From JAWLBM01 sp041687675 (GTDB lineage: Bacteria; Pseudomonadota; Alphaproteobacteria; Rhizobiales; Pleomorphomonadaceae): a stretch of 64,000 nt of DNA. Positions 38,723 through 49,000 of the stretch are shown piece after piece. The translations under genes were made by a program, and so were the position numbers. Below the pieces are notes generated by a model that saw only the letters and a program-made list of their open reading frames with translations, ran no database searches and had not been told where the DNA came from. How positions within the stretch are numbered: position 1 is the stretch's first letter; each line of letters opens with the position of its first letter. The stretch lies in the NCBI GenBank assembly GCA_041687675.1, contig JAWLBM010000012.1:37930-101929 (forward strand). The letters run 5' to 3'.

Positions 38723-40696
38723 ATGGCGACCACCCTCCAGCAGACCAACAGAGTAGCCTCGCTGAAGACGCGACTCGGCTCTGATAAAGTCGTATTGACG
38801 CGGTTTTGGGCAGAGGAAGGGCTAAGTGAACTGTTCAAGGTCGACGTCGAGGGACTTAGTTCCGACGCGGACATCGACCTCGCACAGGTCGTCGGGACGG
38901 GAGCGTGCGTGAGCCTGACGGCCGAAGACGGTCAGGTCAGATACTTTCACGGGCGGGTCGCCGAGGCGGAATGGGTCGGGGTGGAGGGCCGCAGCCACGC
39001 GTATCGACTGGTCCTTCGGCCATGGCTCTGGCTGCTGTCGCACACCGCCAACTGCCGAATCTTCGAAAGCAACAAAGACATCGTCCAGATAATATCCAGT
39101 GTATTTGATCAGCAGGGCTTTGAGGATTATCGCTTCGACCTTGCCCAAAGTTACCCGAAGCTAGAGTACTGTGTTCAGTACAGGGAAAGCGATCTGGACT
39201 TCGTCTGCCGGCTGATGGAAGAAGCAGGTATATACTACTACTTTGAGCACAGCGACAGCAAGCATACGCTGGTCATGGTCGACCGGGCTTCGAGTCACAA
39301 GCCGGTCCCGGGCCTCGGCTCGCTTCCGGTCCATGGCCTTGAGAACACCCGGCCGCTTGACCGCCAGCACCTGGTCGCGTGGCGGGCGCAGCGGTGCTTC
39401 GCGACGGGGCGCTCCATGTACAACGAGTATGACTATGCCAGGCCGAAGGCCGCCTTGAAGGCGGAGCACCGCGGGTCTCTTCCGTTCGCCCACAACGCGC
39501 TCGAGGTCTACGACTACCCCGGTCGCTACGAACAGGCTTCCGACGGCTCGCGCATGGTGAAGGCCCGGCAGGAAGGCTTCGAGGCGCGGGACCAGATCCG
39601 GCGCGCCGCCGGTTCGGCCGGCTCCCTCGCTCCCGGATACACGGTCCAGGTCGGGCCGCATCCGCGCGAGGCCGAAGCCGGCGCCTACCTCGTGCTCCAC
39701 TGCCGCCACAGCTTCCTCGGCCAGAGCTATGCAACTCGCCGCGAGGACGAGACAGGCTATTCGGGCGAGTACCGCCTGCTGCCCACGAGCCTCCAGTTCC
39801 GTGCGCCCATAGCGACACCGAGGCCGCGGATCCACGGCACGCAGACCGCTCGCGTGGTCGGCCGCCAGGGCGAGGAGATCGACGTCGACGAACACGGCCG
39901 CATCCTGGTCGAGTTCCACTGGGAGCGCGACGACCTGCCGTCCCGCCGCGTCCGCGTCGCGCAGGTCTGGGCCGGCCGGAACTGGGGCAGCATCGTCATC
40001 CCGCGGATCGGGATGGAGGTGGTCGTCACCTTCCTGGAGGGCGACCCGGACCAGCCGCTGGTGATCGGCTGCGTCTACAACGGCGACAACAAGCCCCCCT
40101 ACAAGCTGCCCGACGAGAAGAACATTTCCGGCATCAAGTCGGAGTCCACCAAGGGCGGCTCGGGCTACAACGAGTTCATCTTCGACGACACCAAGAACCA
40201 GGAGAAGGTCCGGCTGCACGCCGAGAAGGACCTGGAGTCCACAGTGGACAACACGGAACTCAGGACCATCAAGGGCGAGCAGGTGGGCAGTCCTAAGGGA
40301 ACCTACGCCCGCAAGACGGTGATCGAGAAGGGCGACGAGGTGCTCGAGGTGGCGACCGGCCATCGCGACGAGAAGATCAAACAGGGCGACGACAAGCTGG
40401 TGGTCGGCCAGGGCAACCGCACCTGCGAGATCTCGATGGGCAACGACAACCTCACCATCAAGATGGGCAACCGGACGACCAAGCTGGACCTCGGCAAGGA
40501 CTTTACCGAGGCGATGCAGTCGATCACCCTCAAGGTGGCGTCCAGCAAGCTGACGATTGATCCGACCGGGATCACCCTGGACGCGCCGATGATCACCTTC
40601 AAGGGCGGGGCCCTGATCAAGAGCAGCGCGCCGATGACCAACATCAGTTCCGACGCGATGACCATCGTGAAAGGCGGCATCGTCACCATCAACTGA
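38723..40696 (+). CDS. vgrG: T6SS spike protein VgrG (TssI)
   Basis: VgrG trimers cap the Hcp tube and carry PAAR and effectors. The 657-residue protein has a gp27-like N-terminal region (YCVQYRESDLDFVCRLMEEA, then IYYYFEHSD), a gp5 OB-fold (GEEIDVDEHGRILVEFHWER, then IPRIGMEVVVTFLEGDPDQP) and a C-terminal beta-helix needle rich in short repeats ending KGGIVTIN. There is no extra C-terminal enzyme domain, so it is a structural VgrG. The N-terminal third is less GC-rich than the rest. GAGG precedes the ATG. Confidence 0.97.
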   Translation: MATTLQQTNRVASLKTRLGSDKVVLTRFWAEEGLSELFKVDVEGLSSDADIDLAQVVGTGACVSLTAEDGQVRYFHGRVAEAEWVGVEGRSHAYRLVLRPWLWLLSHTANCRIFESNKDIVQIISSVFDQQGFEDYRFDLAQSYPKLEYCVQYRESDLDFVCRLMEEAGIYYYFEHSDSKHTLVMVDRASSHKPVPGLGSLPVHGLENTRPLDRQHLVAWRAQRCFATGRSMYNEYDYARPKAALKAEHRGSLPFAHNALEVYDYPGRYEQASDGSRMVKARQEGFEARDQIRRAAGSAGSLAPGYTVQVGPHPREAEAGAYLVLHCRHSFLGQSYATRREDETGYSGEYRLLPTSLQFRAPIATPRPRIHGTQTARVVGRQGEEIDVDEHGRILVEFHWERDDLPSRRVRVAQVWAGRNWGSIVIPRIGMEVVVTFLEGDPDQPLVIGCVYNGDNKPPYKLPDEKNISGIKSESTKGGSGYNEFIFDDTKNQEKVRLHAEKDLESTVDNTELRTIKGEQVGSPKGTYARKTVIEKGDEVLEVATGHRDEKIKQGDDKLVVGQGNRTCEISMGNDNLTIKMGNRTTKLDLGKDFTEAMQSITLKVASSKLTIDPTGITLDAPMITFKGGALIKSSAPMTNISSDAMTIVKGGIVTIN

Positions 40697-40724
40697 CGGC
40701 GGACCGGGGAGGGGGACCGATCGC

Positions 40725-41288
40725 ATGAGTTCGAGGCTGCGCTTCCTGACGGCCCGGCAGGTCTTCGAGACTTTCGCCGCGGCCGGCGACGACGTCGCCG
40801 CCGCGCCCACCGACGAGCCGCCGCTCGACTTCCTGCGCGCCCGCGACCGCGAGGGGGAGCGCGAGGACGCGCTCGCCTTCGCCGCCTACCTGCTGCCGCG
40901 CCGCGAGGCGGTCTGGTGGGCCTGCCAGTGCCTGCGCGGCCTCGGGGTGATCGCGACGGAGGGCGATGCCGCCGCGCTCGCTGCCGCCGAGGGCTGGGTG
41001 CGCGACCCGGAGGAGGAGGTCCGCCGCGCCGCGCTCGACGTCGCCGAGCGGCTGCCGCCCGGCGATCCGGCGACCTGGCTCGCCTTCGCCGCGGCCTGGT
41101 CCGGCGGCAGCATGGTCTCGGCCGACTTCGACCCGGTGCCGCCGCCGCCGCAACTCACCGCCAAGGCGGTGCGGGCGGCGCTGCTGCTCGCGCTCGGCCG
41201 CGTCCACCAGCCGGACCGGGAGCGCCTCGCCGCCCGCTGCGTCGCCAGCTGCATCCGCTTCGCGGAGGGGGGCGATGCGATCCTCTGA
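40725..41288 (+). CDS. DUF6931-like T6SS accessory protein
   Basis: This 187-residue protein has no signal peptide. It has the pattern of small proteins often found after vgrG in alphaproteobacterial T6SS loci: FLRARDREGEREDALAFAAY, then LLPRREAVWWACQCLRGL and VRDPEEEVRRAALDVAERL. The REAVWWACQC segment is the basis for the DUF6931-like label, given from memory. It begins 28 bases after vgrG. A role as an effector adaptor or chaperone is possible but unproven. Confidence 0.7.
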   Translation: MSSRLRFLTARQVFETFAAAGDDVAAAPTDEPPLDFLRARDREGEREDALAFAAYLLPRREAVWWACQCLRGLGVIATEGDAAALAAAEGWVRDPEEEVRRAALDVAERLPPGDPATWLAFAAAWSGGSMVSADFDPVPPPPQLTAKAVRAALLLALGRVHQPDRERLAARCVASCIRFAEGGDAIL

Positions 41289-41326
41289 TCCCGCCCTCGA
41301 GATCCCCGTCGCCCGGACCCCGCCGC

Positions 41327-41355
41327 TTGCCTCGCTGCGGGAACGGTCGGATAAT
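41327..41355 (+). promoter_or_regulatory. Sigma-70-like promoter ahead of tagH
   Basis: TTGCCT (41327-41332) and GATAAT (41350-41355) are separated by exactly 17 bases in the 163-base spacer before tagH. This is one of the best consensus matches in the window. It would start a leader of about 90 nucleotides and could drive tagH through the caspase-like gene independently of vgrG. Confidence 0.65.
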
Positions 41356-41451
41356 GCATTTGGAATTCGCTGTTTGACGGCAGCGCCGAATCGACGATCC
41401 GATGGCGGGGGAGAGGCCGGAACCTCGTCGTCCGAGCTCGAAAGCCGCCTG

Positions 41452-42888
41452 ATGCCGCTGCTGCTGAGGATCGAGAACGTGGATCGCCTGCCGGATGGCG
41501 GGCCGCTGTTCGTGGAAGTGTTCGGCCGCGGGCTCGATCTCGGCCGCGACCAGCACCTCGACTGGACCTTGCCGGACCCGAGCCGCTACATCTCGGGCAA
41601 GCACTGCGAGATCCGCTACCGGAACGGCGAGTACATCCTCACCGACGTGTCCACCAACGGCACCTATCTCGCCGGTTCCGACCAGCGGATCCAGAGCCCC
41701 TACCGCCTGCGCGACGGCGACAGGCTGGTGATCGGCCACTATGTCGTCTCGGTCAGCATCCGCGACGAGGCGAAGGCGGCGGAGGAGGCGCATGCCGGGG
41801 CCGCCGCTGCCGCGGCAAACCCCTGGGACGTCGCCGGCGAGGTGGCCGCGCCACTGCCGCCGCAGGGCTTCATGCCCCGTCGCACCGTCCCGGGCACGGA
41901 TCCGCTCGACCGGATAGTCGACCTGCCTCGGCCCGCGCCGCCGTCCGCCGCAGACGACTGGACGATGCCGGTGTCCGCGCCGGCCGCGGAGGATTGGACG
42001 GGTCCGGCCCCGACGACGCCCCTGCCGTTCGCCCCGCCGCCGGCGCCGACGCCGCGCCGGCCCGCCGCTCCGACCGCGTCCACTGCCGCGCCGCCGGTGT
42101 TCGACGACTGGACCGTGCCCGAACCGGCGCCGCCGGCCGCCTCCGGCCCGATCCCGCCGGGGCCGATGCCGCCCACCCCGATCCCGGTGCCGCACCCGGG
42201 CGAGCCCGAACCGCTGCCGCCCGGGCCGATGCCGCCGACGCCGATCCCGGTGCCGCCGACCCCGTTCGCCGGGCAGGCGCCCGGTCAGGGCGGGGGGCCA
42301 GCCGAGCCGGAGATCCTTGCGCGCCTCGCCCGCGCCGCCGGCATTCCGGAGGAGGTGCTGGAAAAGCGCGATCCCGGCGAACTCGCCGAGGAGATCGGCA
42401 ACGCGCTCCGGATCGCGACCGAGAGCCTGCGCCAGCTGCTCGCCGCCCGGGCGGAGACCAAGAGCCTGGTCCGCAGCTCCAGCCACACGGTGATCCGCGC
42501 CTTCGACAACAACCCGCTGAAGTTCACGCCCTCCTCGGAGGAGGCGCTGCGGATCATGTTCGGGCCGCCGACGCGCAACTACCTCGGCGCGGCGCCGGCG
42601 ATGGAGCAGGGCTTCTCCGACCTGAAGCGCCACCAGGCGCAGACCTACGCGGCCATGCAGGCGGCGCTGGAGCAACTTCTCGCCGATCTGGCGCCCTCGG
42701 CGGTCGAGGCGGCGGGCGAGGGCGACAAGGGCCTTGCCGGGCTCGTCGGCTCGCGCAAGGCGAAGCATTGGGACACCTTCGCGGAACGCTGGCGCGGCCG
42801 CGCCCGCCGCGACGACGAGCGACTGACGGACGCCTTCATGCGGCTGTTCGCCGAGAACTACGACAGGCTCCAGAACGAGGGTCGCTGA
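41452..42888 (+). CDS. tagH: T6SS FHA-domain protein TagH (Fha)
   Basis: TagH/Fha reads threonine phosphorylation by PpkA and triggers T6SS assembly. The 478-residue protein has an N-terminal FHA domain (about 20-100: PSRYISGKHCEIRYRNGEYI, then LTDVSTNGTYL). Residues about 110-285 are Pro/Ala-rich with repeated WT-containing segments (DDWTMPVS, EDWTGPAP, DDWTVPEP). The C-terminal T6SS-FHA domain contains ALRIATESLRQLLAARAETK, FDNNPLKFTPSSEEALRIMF and AFMRLFAENYDRLQ. The ATG at 41452 overlaps the stop of a 16-codon leader frame (41402-41452). The ribosome site is weak, so coupling may matter. Confidence 0.93.
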   Translation: MPLLLRIENVDRLPDGGPLFVEVFGRGLDLGRDQHLDWTLPDPSRYISGKHCEIRYRNGEYILTDVSTNGTYLAGSDQRIQSPYRLRDGDRLVIGHYVVSVSIRDEAKAAEEAHAGAAAAAANPWDVAGEVAAPLPPQGFMPRRTVPGTDPLDRIVDLPRPAPPSAADDWTMPVSAPAAEDWTGPAPTTPLPFAPPPAPTPRRPAAPTASTAAPPVFDDWTVPEPAPPAASGPIPPGPMPPTPIPVPHPGEPEPLPPGPMPPTPIPVPPTPFAGQAPGQGGGPAEPEILARLARAAGIPEEVLEKRDPGELAEEIGNALRIATESLRQLLAARAETKSLVRSSSHTVIRAFDNNPLKFTPSSEEALRIMFGPPTRNYLGAAPAMEQGFSDLKRHQAQTYAAMQAALEQLLADLAPSAVEAAGEGDKGLAGLVGSRKAKHWDTFAERWRGRARRDDERLTDAFMRLFAENYDRLQNEGR

Positions 42889-42985
42889 ACGACCCCGGGA
42901 GTCGGCGGGCGCGTCCCGCCCGATGGTGGAACGACGGGCGGCCGCCGCGGGCGGCGACCGTCCATGGTGGGGGTCCCTGCGAAAC

Positions 42986-44323
42986 ATGCCCTGGTACAGC
43001 AAAGTTCTCTGGTCCGAGGGCCTGTTCCTGAGGCCCCACCATCTCCAGCAGGCGGACCGCTACGCCGAGCACCTGCTGGAGAGCCGGGTGCGCCATGTCT
43101 CGCCGTACCCCTGGGGCTTCTCCGCCCTCGAGATCGACCGCGACCTCGCCCAGCAGTCCCGCTTCGCCCTTCGCCGCGCCACCGGCGTGATGCCCGACGG
43201 CACGCCCTTCGACCTGCCGATGGACGGCCCGCTGCCCGCCTCGATCGACGTGCCCGAGGGCGCCGGCCGCCAGATGGTCTGGCTCGACCTGCCGTCGGCG
43301 AGCCCCAACGTGCGCGAGGTGGACGACGCGGAGGCCGAGAGCGCGGCGCGATACCTCGGCGCCGCCGACACGGTGATCGATTCCACCTCGCACATCCGCG
43401 TCGAGGAGACGATCGACGTCGCGCTGCCGCGGCTCACCTTCTCGATCCGGCGCACGCCGCGCCCCGGCTTCGTGTCGCTGCCGATCGCCCGCATCCTCGA
43501 GGTGCAGGACCGGGCGGTGCTGCTCGACGAGAAATACGCCCCGCCCGTGCTGGTCACCGCGGCGCATCCGACCGTGGAGGGCTGGCTCGACCGGGTTATC
43601 GGCTGGATCGCCAACAAGCTCGACGAACTCGCCCGCTATGCCGCCGACCCGACCTCCGGCGGCGGCCTGCAGAGCGCCGACTACCTGATGCTGCAGGCGC
43701 TGAACCGGGTGTTCCCGGTGCTGCAGCATTTCCGCCGCTCCCGCTATGTGCATCCGGAGCGGCTGTTCGAGGAACTCCTGCGCCTCGCCGGCGAACTCGC
43801 CACCTTCACGACGCCGGACCGCCGCGCCCGCGACTACCCGGCATACGACCACGACGACCTCGAGGCCGTGTTCGCGCCGCTGCTGCGCGACATCCAGGAA
43901 TCGCTCAGCGCGCGGATGGACCGCCGCGCGATCCGGCTCGAACTCGTCGAGCGCGGGCCGAACGCCTACATCTCGACGATCCGCGACCGCTCGCTGTTCC
44001 AGACCGCCACCTTCGTGCTCGAGGTCTCGGCCCGCCGGCCGCTCGGCGAGATCCAGGCGCAGTTCCCGAACCTCCTCAAGGTCGGGCCGAACACCCGGAT
44101 GAACGAGATCGTCCACGCGCACCTGCCGGGCATCGCGGTCGGCCACCTGCCGACGCCGCCGCCGCAGATCCGCGCCATCACCGACCACGTCTACTTCTAT
44201 CTCGACCGCACCTCGCCGCTGTGGCCCGAATTCTCCAACGCGAGCGCGATCGGGATGCACTTCGCCGGCAACTGGCCCGAGCTCGCCATGGAGCTCTGGG
44301 CGGTCAGGGAGGATCGACGGTGA
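42986..44323 (+). CDS. tssK: T6SS baseplate protein TssK
   Basis: TssK trimers connect the baseplate to the TssL/TssM membrane complex. The 445-residue protein starts with the family hallmark WYSKVLWSEGLFLRPHHLQQ, chosen over an upstream in-frame ATG at 42923. It continues ALRRATGVMPDGTPFDLP, LQALNRVFPVLQHFRRSRYV and, near the end, VYFYLDRTSPLWPEFSN. Its stop overlaps the GTG start of tssL. Confidence 0.96.
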   Translation: MPWYSKVLWSEGLFLRPHHLQQADRYAEHLLESRVRHVSPYPWGFSALEIDRDLAQQSRFALRRATGVMPDGTPFDLPMDGPLPASIDVPEGAGRQMVWLDLPSASPNVREVDDAEAESAARYLGAADTVIDSTSHIRVEETIDVALPRLTFSIRRTPRPGFVSLPIARILEVQDRAVLLDEKYAPPVLVTAAHPTVEGWLDRVIGWIANKLDELARYAADPTSGGGLQSADYLMLQALNRVFPVLQHFRRSRYVHPERLFEELLRLAGELATFTTPDRRARDYPAYDHDDLEAVFAPLLRDIQESLSARMDRRAIRLELVERGPNAYISTIRDRSLFQTATFVLEVSARRPLGEIQAQFPNLLKVGPNTRMNEIVHAHLPGIAVGHLPTPPPQIRAITDHVYFYLDRTSPLWPEFSNASAIGMHFAGNWPELAMELWAVREDRR

Positions 44324-45954
44324 GCGACCCCGACGATCCGTTCGGTCGCAGGGACCGGACCATCATCTCGCCCAATCCCGGCGGTCGCCGCGCGCCGCCG
44401 CCGGGGGGCGGGCAGCCGCCGCAACCGCCCGGGCATGCCCCGCCGGCGGGAGAGCCCGGCTTCGCCCCGCCGCCGGGGCAGCCTCCCGGCTACGCGCCGC
44501 CGTCGGGCCAGCCGCCGACCTACGCGCCGCCGCCACAGTCGCCGGCGGCCTGGCCGCAGCAGCCGCCTCCCGGCTACGCGCCGCAGCCGGCCGGCTGGTC
44601 GCACCAGCCGCCCGCGCCGGGTGGCTGGACCCCGTCGCCGCCGCCCGGCGCCGATGCATGGGGCACGCCCGGCGCCGCGCGCTCGCCCTACCAGACGCCG
44701 CCGCCCGCGGCGCCGATGATGCCGCCGCCGAGCGGCGTCGCGCCGGGCCGGATCGACCTCTACGCGGCCAACCGCAACATCCTCCTCCAGGCCGCGGCGC
44801 CGCTGCTGCTGCTGCTCGCCCGCCTGCGCACCTCGCTCTCGCGCGGGGCCTATGCGAGCCTGATGGACCAGGTCGCCCAGTCGATCGTCCGCTACGAGTC
44901 CGACTTGCGCCAGGCCGGCGTGCCGGAGCCGACGGCGACCATCGCCCGCTACGCCGTCGCGGCCACCGCCGACGACATCGTCCAGAACATCCCGAGCGAG
45001 GAGCGCCACCTCTGGGCGCAGTATTCCATGCTCGCCCGCTTCTTCGGCGACCGCACCGGCGGCGTCCGCTTCTTCTCCGAGCTCGACCGCCTGCGCGCGA
45101 ACCCGGTCGGCAACGAGGACCTGCTCGAGCTCATGCACGCCTGCCTCGCGCTCGGCTTCGAGGGCGTCCACCGCACCTCGGCGGGCGGCGCGGCAATCCT
45201 GCAGGGCATCCAGCGCGATCTCTACGAGGCGTTGCGGCGGGTGCGCCCGCGCGGGGCGGACGAGATCTCGCCGCACTGGCGCGGCCGGGAGATCCCGGTC
45301 GAGCGCAAGCGGTCGCTGGTCCCGCCCTGGGCGGTGGCGGCGCTCAGCGGGGTGATCCTGCTCGCCACCTTCCTGACGCTGCGGACGATCCTCGCCGGCG
45401 ACGCGGAGGCGGTGGCCGCCTCCATGAAGAGCCTCCACCCGGGCAGCGAGGTGGCGATCCTGCGCGACGCCGTGGTGACGCCGCCGCCGCCGGCGGTGGC
45501 CCCGCCGGACGCGGCGACGCAGCTGCAGCGCATCCGCGGGCGGCTCTCGGACGAGATCGCCGACGGCACCCTGTCGGTGGACCAGACCGCAAACGTCATC
45601 GTGGTCCGCGTCGGCAACCTCGCCCTGTTCGACAGCGGCAAGGCTTCGGTGAAGGCGGCGTTCGAGCCGATCGCCGCGCGGATCGGGGAGACGCTGGAGG
45701 CCGAGCCCGGGGCAATCCGGGTGATCGGCCACACGGACAACGTGCCGATCCGATCGGCGGCGTTCCCGTCCAACTTCGTGCTTTCGGAGGAACGGGCGAA
45801 GTCGGTGGCGGGGCTGATCGCCAATGGCCTCACCGATCCCTCGCGGGTGGTGGTGGAGGGCAAGGGCGCCGACCAGCCGATCGCGTCGAACGACACGGCC
45901 GAGGGCAGGGCGGCGAACCGTCGGGTGGAGATTGTCATCCCGCGGGCGGACTGA
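44320..45954 (+). CDS. tssL: T6SS membrane protein TssL (DotU) with OmpA domain
   Basis: TssL forms the inner-membrane part of the T6SS trans-envelope complex with TssM. The GTG at 44320 overlaps the tssK stop and has GGGAGG upstream; it gives 544 residues. Residues 1-140 are Pro/Gly/Tyr-rich with imperfect PPGYAPP repeats. The DotU domain spans about 145-330 (IVRYESDLRQAG, YAVAATADDIVQN, FFSELDRLRANP). A single membrane helix lies at about 335-355. The C-terminal OmpA domain (about 405-540: VIGHTDNVPIRSAAFPSNF, GRAANRRVEIVI) binds peptidoglycan. This is the extended TssL form that can anchor to the wall directly. Confidence 0.95.
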   Translation: MSDPDDPFGRRDRTIISPNPGGRRAPPPGGGQPPQPPGHAPPAGEPGFAPPPGQPPGYAPPSGQPPTYAPPPQSPAAWPQQPPPGYAPQPAGWSHQPPAPGGWTPSPPPGADAWGTPGAARSPYQTPPPAAPMMPPPSGVAPGRIDLYAANRNILLQAAAPLLLLLARLRTSLSRGAYASLMDQVAQSIVRYESDLRQAGVPEPTATIARYAVAATADDIVQNIPSEERHLWAQYSMLARFFGDRTGGVRFFSELDRLRANPVGNEDLLELMHACLALGFEGVHRTSAGGAAILQGIQRDLYEALRRVRPRGADEISPHWRGREIPVERKRSLVPPWAVAALSGVILLATFLTLRTILAGDAEAVAASMKSLHPGSEVAILRDAVVTPPPPAVAPPDAATQLQRIRGRLSDEIADGTLSVDQTANVIVVRVGNLALFDSGKASVKAAFEPIAARIGETLEAEPGAIRVIGHTDNVPIRSAAFPSNFVLSEERAKSVAGLIANGLTDPSRVVVEGKGADQPIASNDTAEGRAANRRVEIVIPRAD

Positions 45955-46017
45955 CGCGGGGCGTAGGCTTCAGGGACGGCCCCGGGGACGGGCCGGCCGG
46001 GTTCGGAGGTGGGACGG

Positions 46018-49000
46018 GTGGCGCGCTGGCTTCGATACGCACTGATCGGGATCGGCCTCCTGGCGCTGTCGGCGCTGGTCTGGTTCGGCGGTCCGCTGCT
46101 CGCGATCGGCGAATCCCGGCCGCTGCAGGACGCGCTGCCGCGGGGCGTGACGATCGCCGCGATCCTGGCGGTGGCGGCCGTGGTCTGGCTCGTCCGCCAC
46201 CTCGTCCGCCGCCGCCGGGCGGCGAAGATCGAGGCGGCGCTCACCGCGCCGGCGGAGCCCGGCGGCGACGGCGCAGTCCTCGGCGAGCGCATGCGCGACG
46301 CTCTCTCGCTCCTGAGAAAAACGACGAAGAAGGGCGACTATCTCTATGACCTGCCGTGGTATCTCGTCATCGGCCCGCCGGGCGCCGGCAAGACCACGGC
46401 GCTCGTCAACTCCGGCCTGAAGTTCCCGCTCGCCCGCGGCGCGCCCGCCGAGGCGGTGGAGGGCGCCGGCGGCACGCGCTACTGCGACTTCTGGTTCACC
46501 GAGGACGCGGTGCTGATCGACACCGCCGGCCGCTATACCACGCAGGATTCCGACGAGACCGCCGACCGCCGCAGCTGGCGCGACTTCATCGCGCTGCTGA
46601 AGACCAACCGGCCGCGCCAGCCAATCAACGGCGTCATCGTCGCCATCTCGCTCGAGGACGTCACCACCGGCAGCCCGGAGGAGGTGTCCGCCCATGCGGA
46701 CGCGGTGCGCCAGCGCCTCGCCGAACTGCACGAGGACCTGAAGGTCGACTTCCCCGTCTACGTCGTCTTCACCAAGGCCGACCTGATCGCCGGCTTCTCC
46801 GAGTATTTCGCCGACCTCGACGAGGGCATGCGCCGCGCCGTCTGGGGCGCCACCTTCGAGACGGCCGACCGCACCGCCAACATGATCGCCGAGGTCGGCC
46901 CCGAGTTCGACCGCCTGGTCGAGCGGCTGAACGAGCGGCTGCCGGACCGGCTGCAGGGCGAGCCGGACCCGCGCGGCCGCGCCCTGGTGTTCGGCTTCCC
47001 GGCCCAGGTCGCCGCCTGCCGGCGGCCGATCCTCGACTTCCTCGGCCGCGTCTTCGAGCCGACCCGCTACCATGCCAACGCCGCCCTGCGCGGCTTCTAC
47101 TTCACCTCCGGCACCCAGAAGGGCACGCCCTTCGACCAGGTGATCGGCGCCCTCTACCGGTCCTTCGGCGTCGAGAGCGCCCGCAGCCAGGCCTTCTCGG
47201 GCATTGGCCGCAGCTACTTCCTGCACGACCTCCTGAAGAAGGTGGTGTTCCCCGAGGCGGGTTGGGTGTCGGAGAACGCGGGCGCCGTCCGCCGCTCCTT
47301 CCTGCTGCGCACGGCGGCCTATGCGGCCGTCGCGCTGGTGACGGTCGGAACGCTGGCGGCCTGGGGCGTCAGCTACTCCAACAACAAGGAACTCATCCGC
47401 GAGAACCAGCGCGCCGTCGAGCAGTACCGGGCGGCGATCCAGCCGCTGGTCGAGGAGGCGGAGCTGTCGGACCCGGACCTCAGGCCGGTCTACGAGCGGA
47501 TTCATGGGCTCCTGCACCTGCCCGCCGGCTACGCCAGCCAGGACGAGCCGGGGCCGGCGGCGGAGGGATTCGGCCTGTCGCAGCGCGGCCGGCTCACCTC
47601 GGCGGGCGTCACAGCCTACCAGGCCGCGCTGGAGCAGTTCTTCCGTCCCCGGCTGGTGCTCCGGCTCGAGCGCGACATCCAGGCCAATCTCGGCCAGCCG
47701 GCCTTCCTCTACGAGGCGCTGAAGGTCTACCTGATGCTCGGCGGCAAGGCGCCGGTGGACCGCGACCTGGTGGCGGCCTGGATGGCGCAGGACTGGGAGC
47801 GCAACGTCTACCCCGGCCCGCAGTTCGCCGAGGGGCGGGCGGTGCTCGCCGGCCACCTGGTCGCGATGATGGACCTCGACAGCGGCGGTGAGCCGCTGGT
47901 CACCCTCAACGGCCCGCTGGTGGAGGAGGCGCAGCGCACGCTGGCGCGGCTCTCGGTCGCCGAGCGGGCCTATGCGCTGCTGAAGTCCGAGGCGCGAGGG
48001 CTGCCGATCGCGGACTGGTCGGTGGTGGCGAACACCGGGCCGGACGCGCCGCTGGTGTTCGAGGCCGCCGACGGCGGTGACCTCGGCTCCGTCACCGTCC
48101 CGGGCTTCTTCACCTACGCCGGCTTCTACCAGGGCCTCCTCGCCGCGCTGCCCGGCGTCGCCGAGCGGGTCGAGGCGGAGCGCTGGGTGCTCGGGGCGGC
48201 GGGCGAGCAGGCGGCGGTGGGCGAGCAGTACGAGACGCTGCTCCCGGACGTCCTCGAGCTCTACCGGCGCGACTTCGTCCAGACCTGGACGGAGGCGCTC
48301 GGCCGGATCCGGCTGAGGCCGATGGTGGCCGACAAGCCCGTCTACGTCGCCCTCAACGCCGCCGGCTCGGCGACCTCGCCGATCCGGCAGCTGATCGAGT
48401 CGATCGCCGAGGAGACGCAGCTGACCCGCGAGCCGCCGGAGCCGGAGGAGGGCGGGGAGGTCGATCCGAAGCTGCAGGCGCTCGGCAAGAAGGCGGCCGG
48501 GCGGGTGCTGAACAAGGTGGGCCTCGGCGCCGCCGGCCGCGTCGGCCTCGACATGGCGCTGAAGTCGCAGCAGCGCGCCGGCGCGCCCGTCGAGGTGCCC
48601 GGCGCCGCGATCGAGGCCGCCTTCAAGACCTACCACGTGCTGGTGGAGGGCGAGCCCGGCGCCCGGCCGGTTGACGCGCTCGTCAGCAACATCCAGGAGA
48701 TCTACCGCAACCTTGCGCTCGCCGCGACCAACCCGGTGCAGAGCGCCGGGGCGCTCGCCGCCCTCAACGGCCAGGTCGGCATCTTCCGCGGCAATGTCTC
48801 GCGGCTGCCGCAGCCGGTCGCCGGCATGATCCAGGTGCTCGCCGACGAGATCGAGGGCGACGCCACCGGCACCTCGCGCAGCCAGCTCAGCCAGAAGCTG
48901 ACCAGCCAGGTGAGCGGCATCTGCGGCCAGATCGTCGACAACCGCTACCCCTTCTTCAAGAGCGACCGCGACGTGCCGCTCGCCGACTTCGGCCGCCTGT

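Noticed and set aside
38723..40696. VgrG as an evolved effector with a C-terminal enzyme
   Set aside because: The C-terminus is only repetitive needle sequence ending KGGIVTIN; no extra domain follows.
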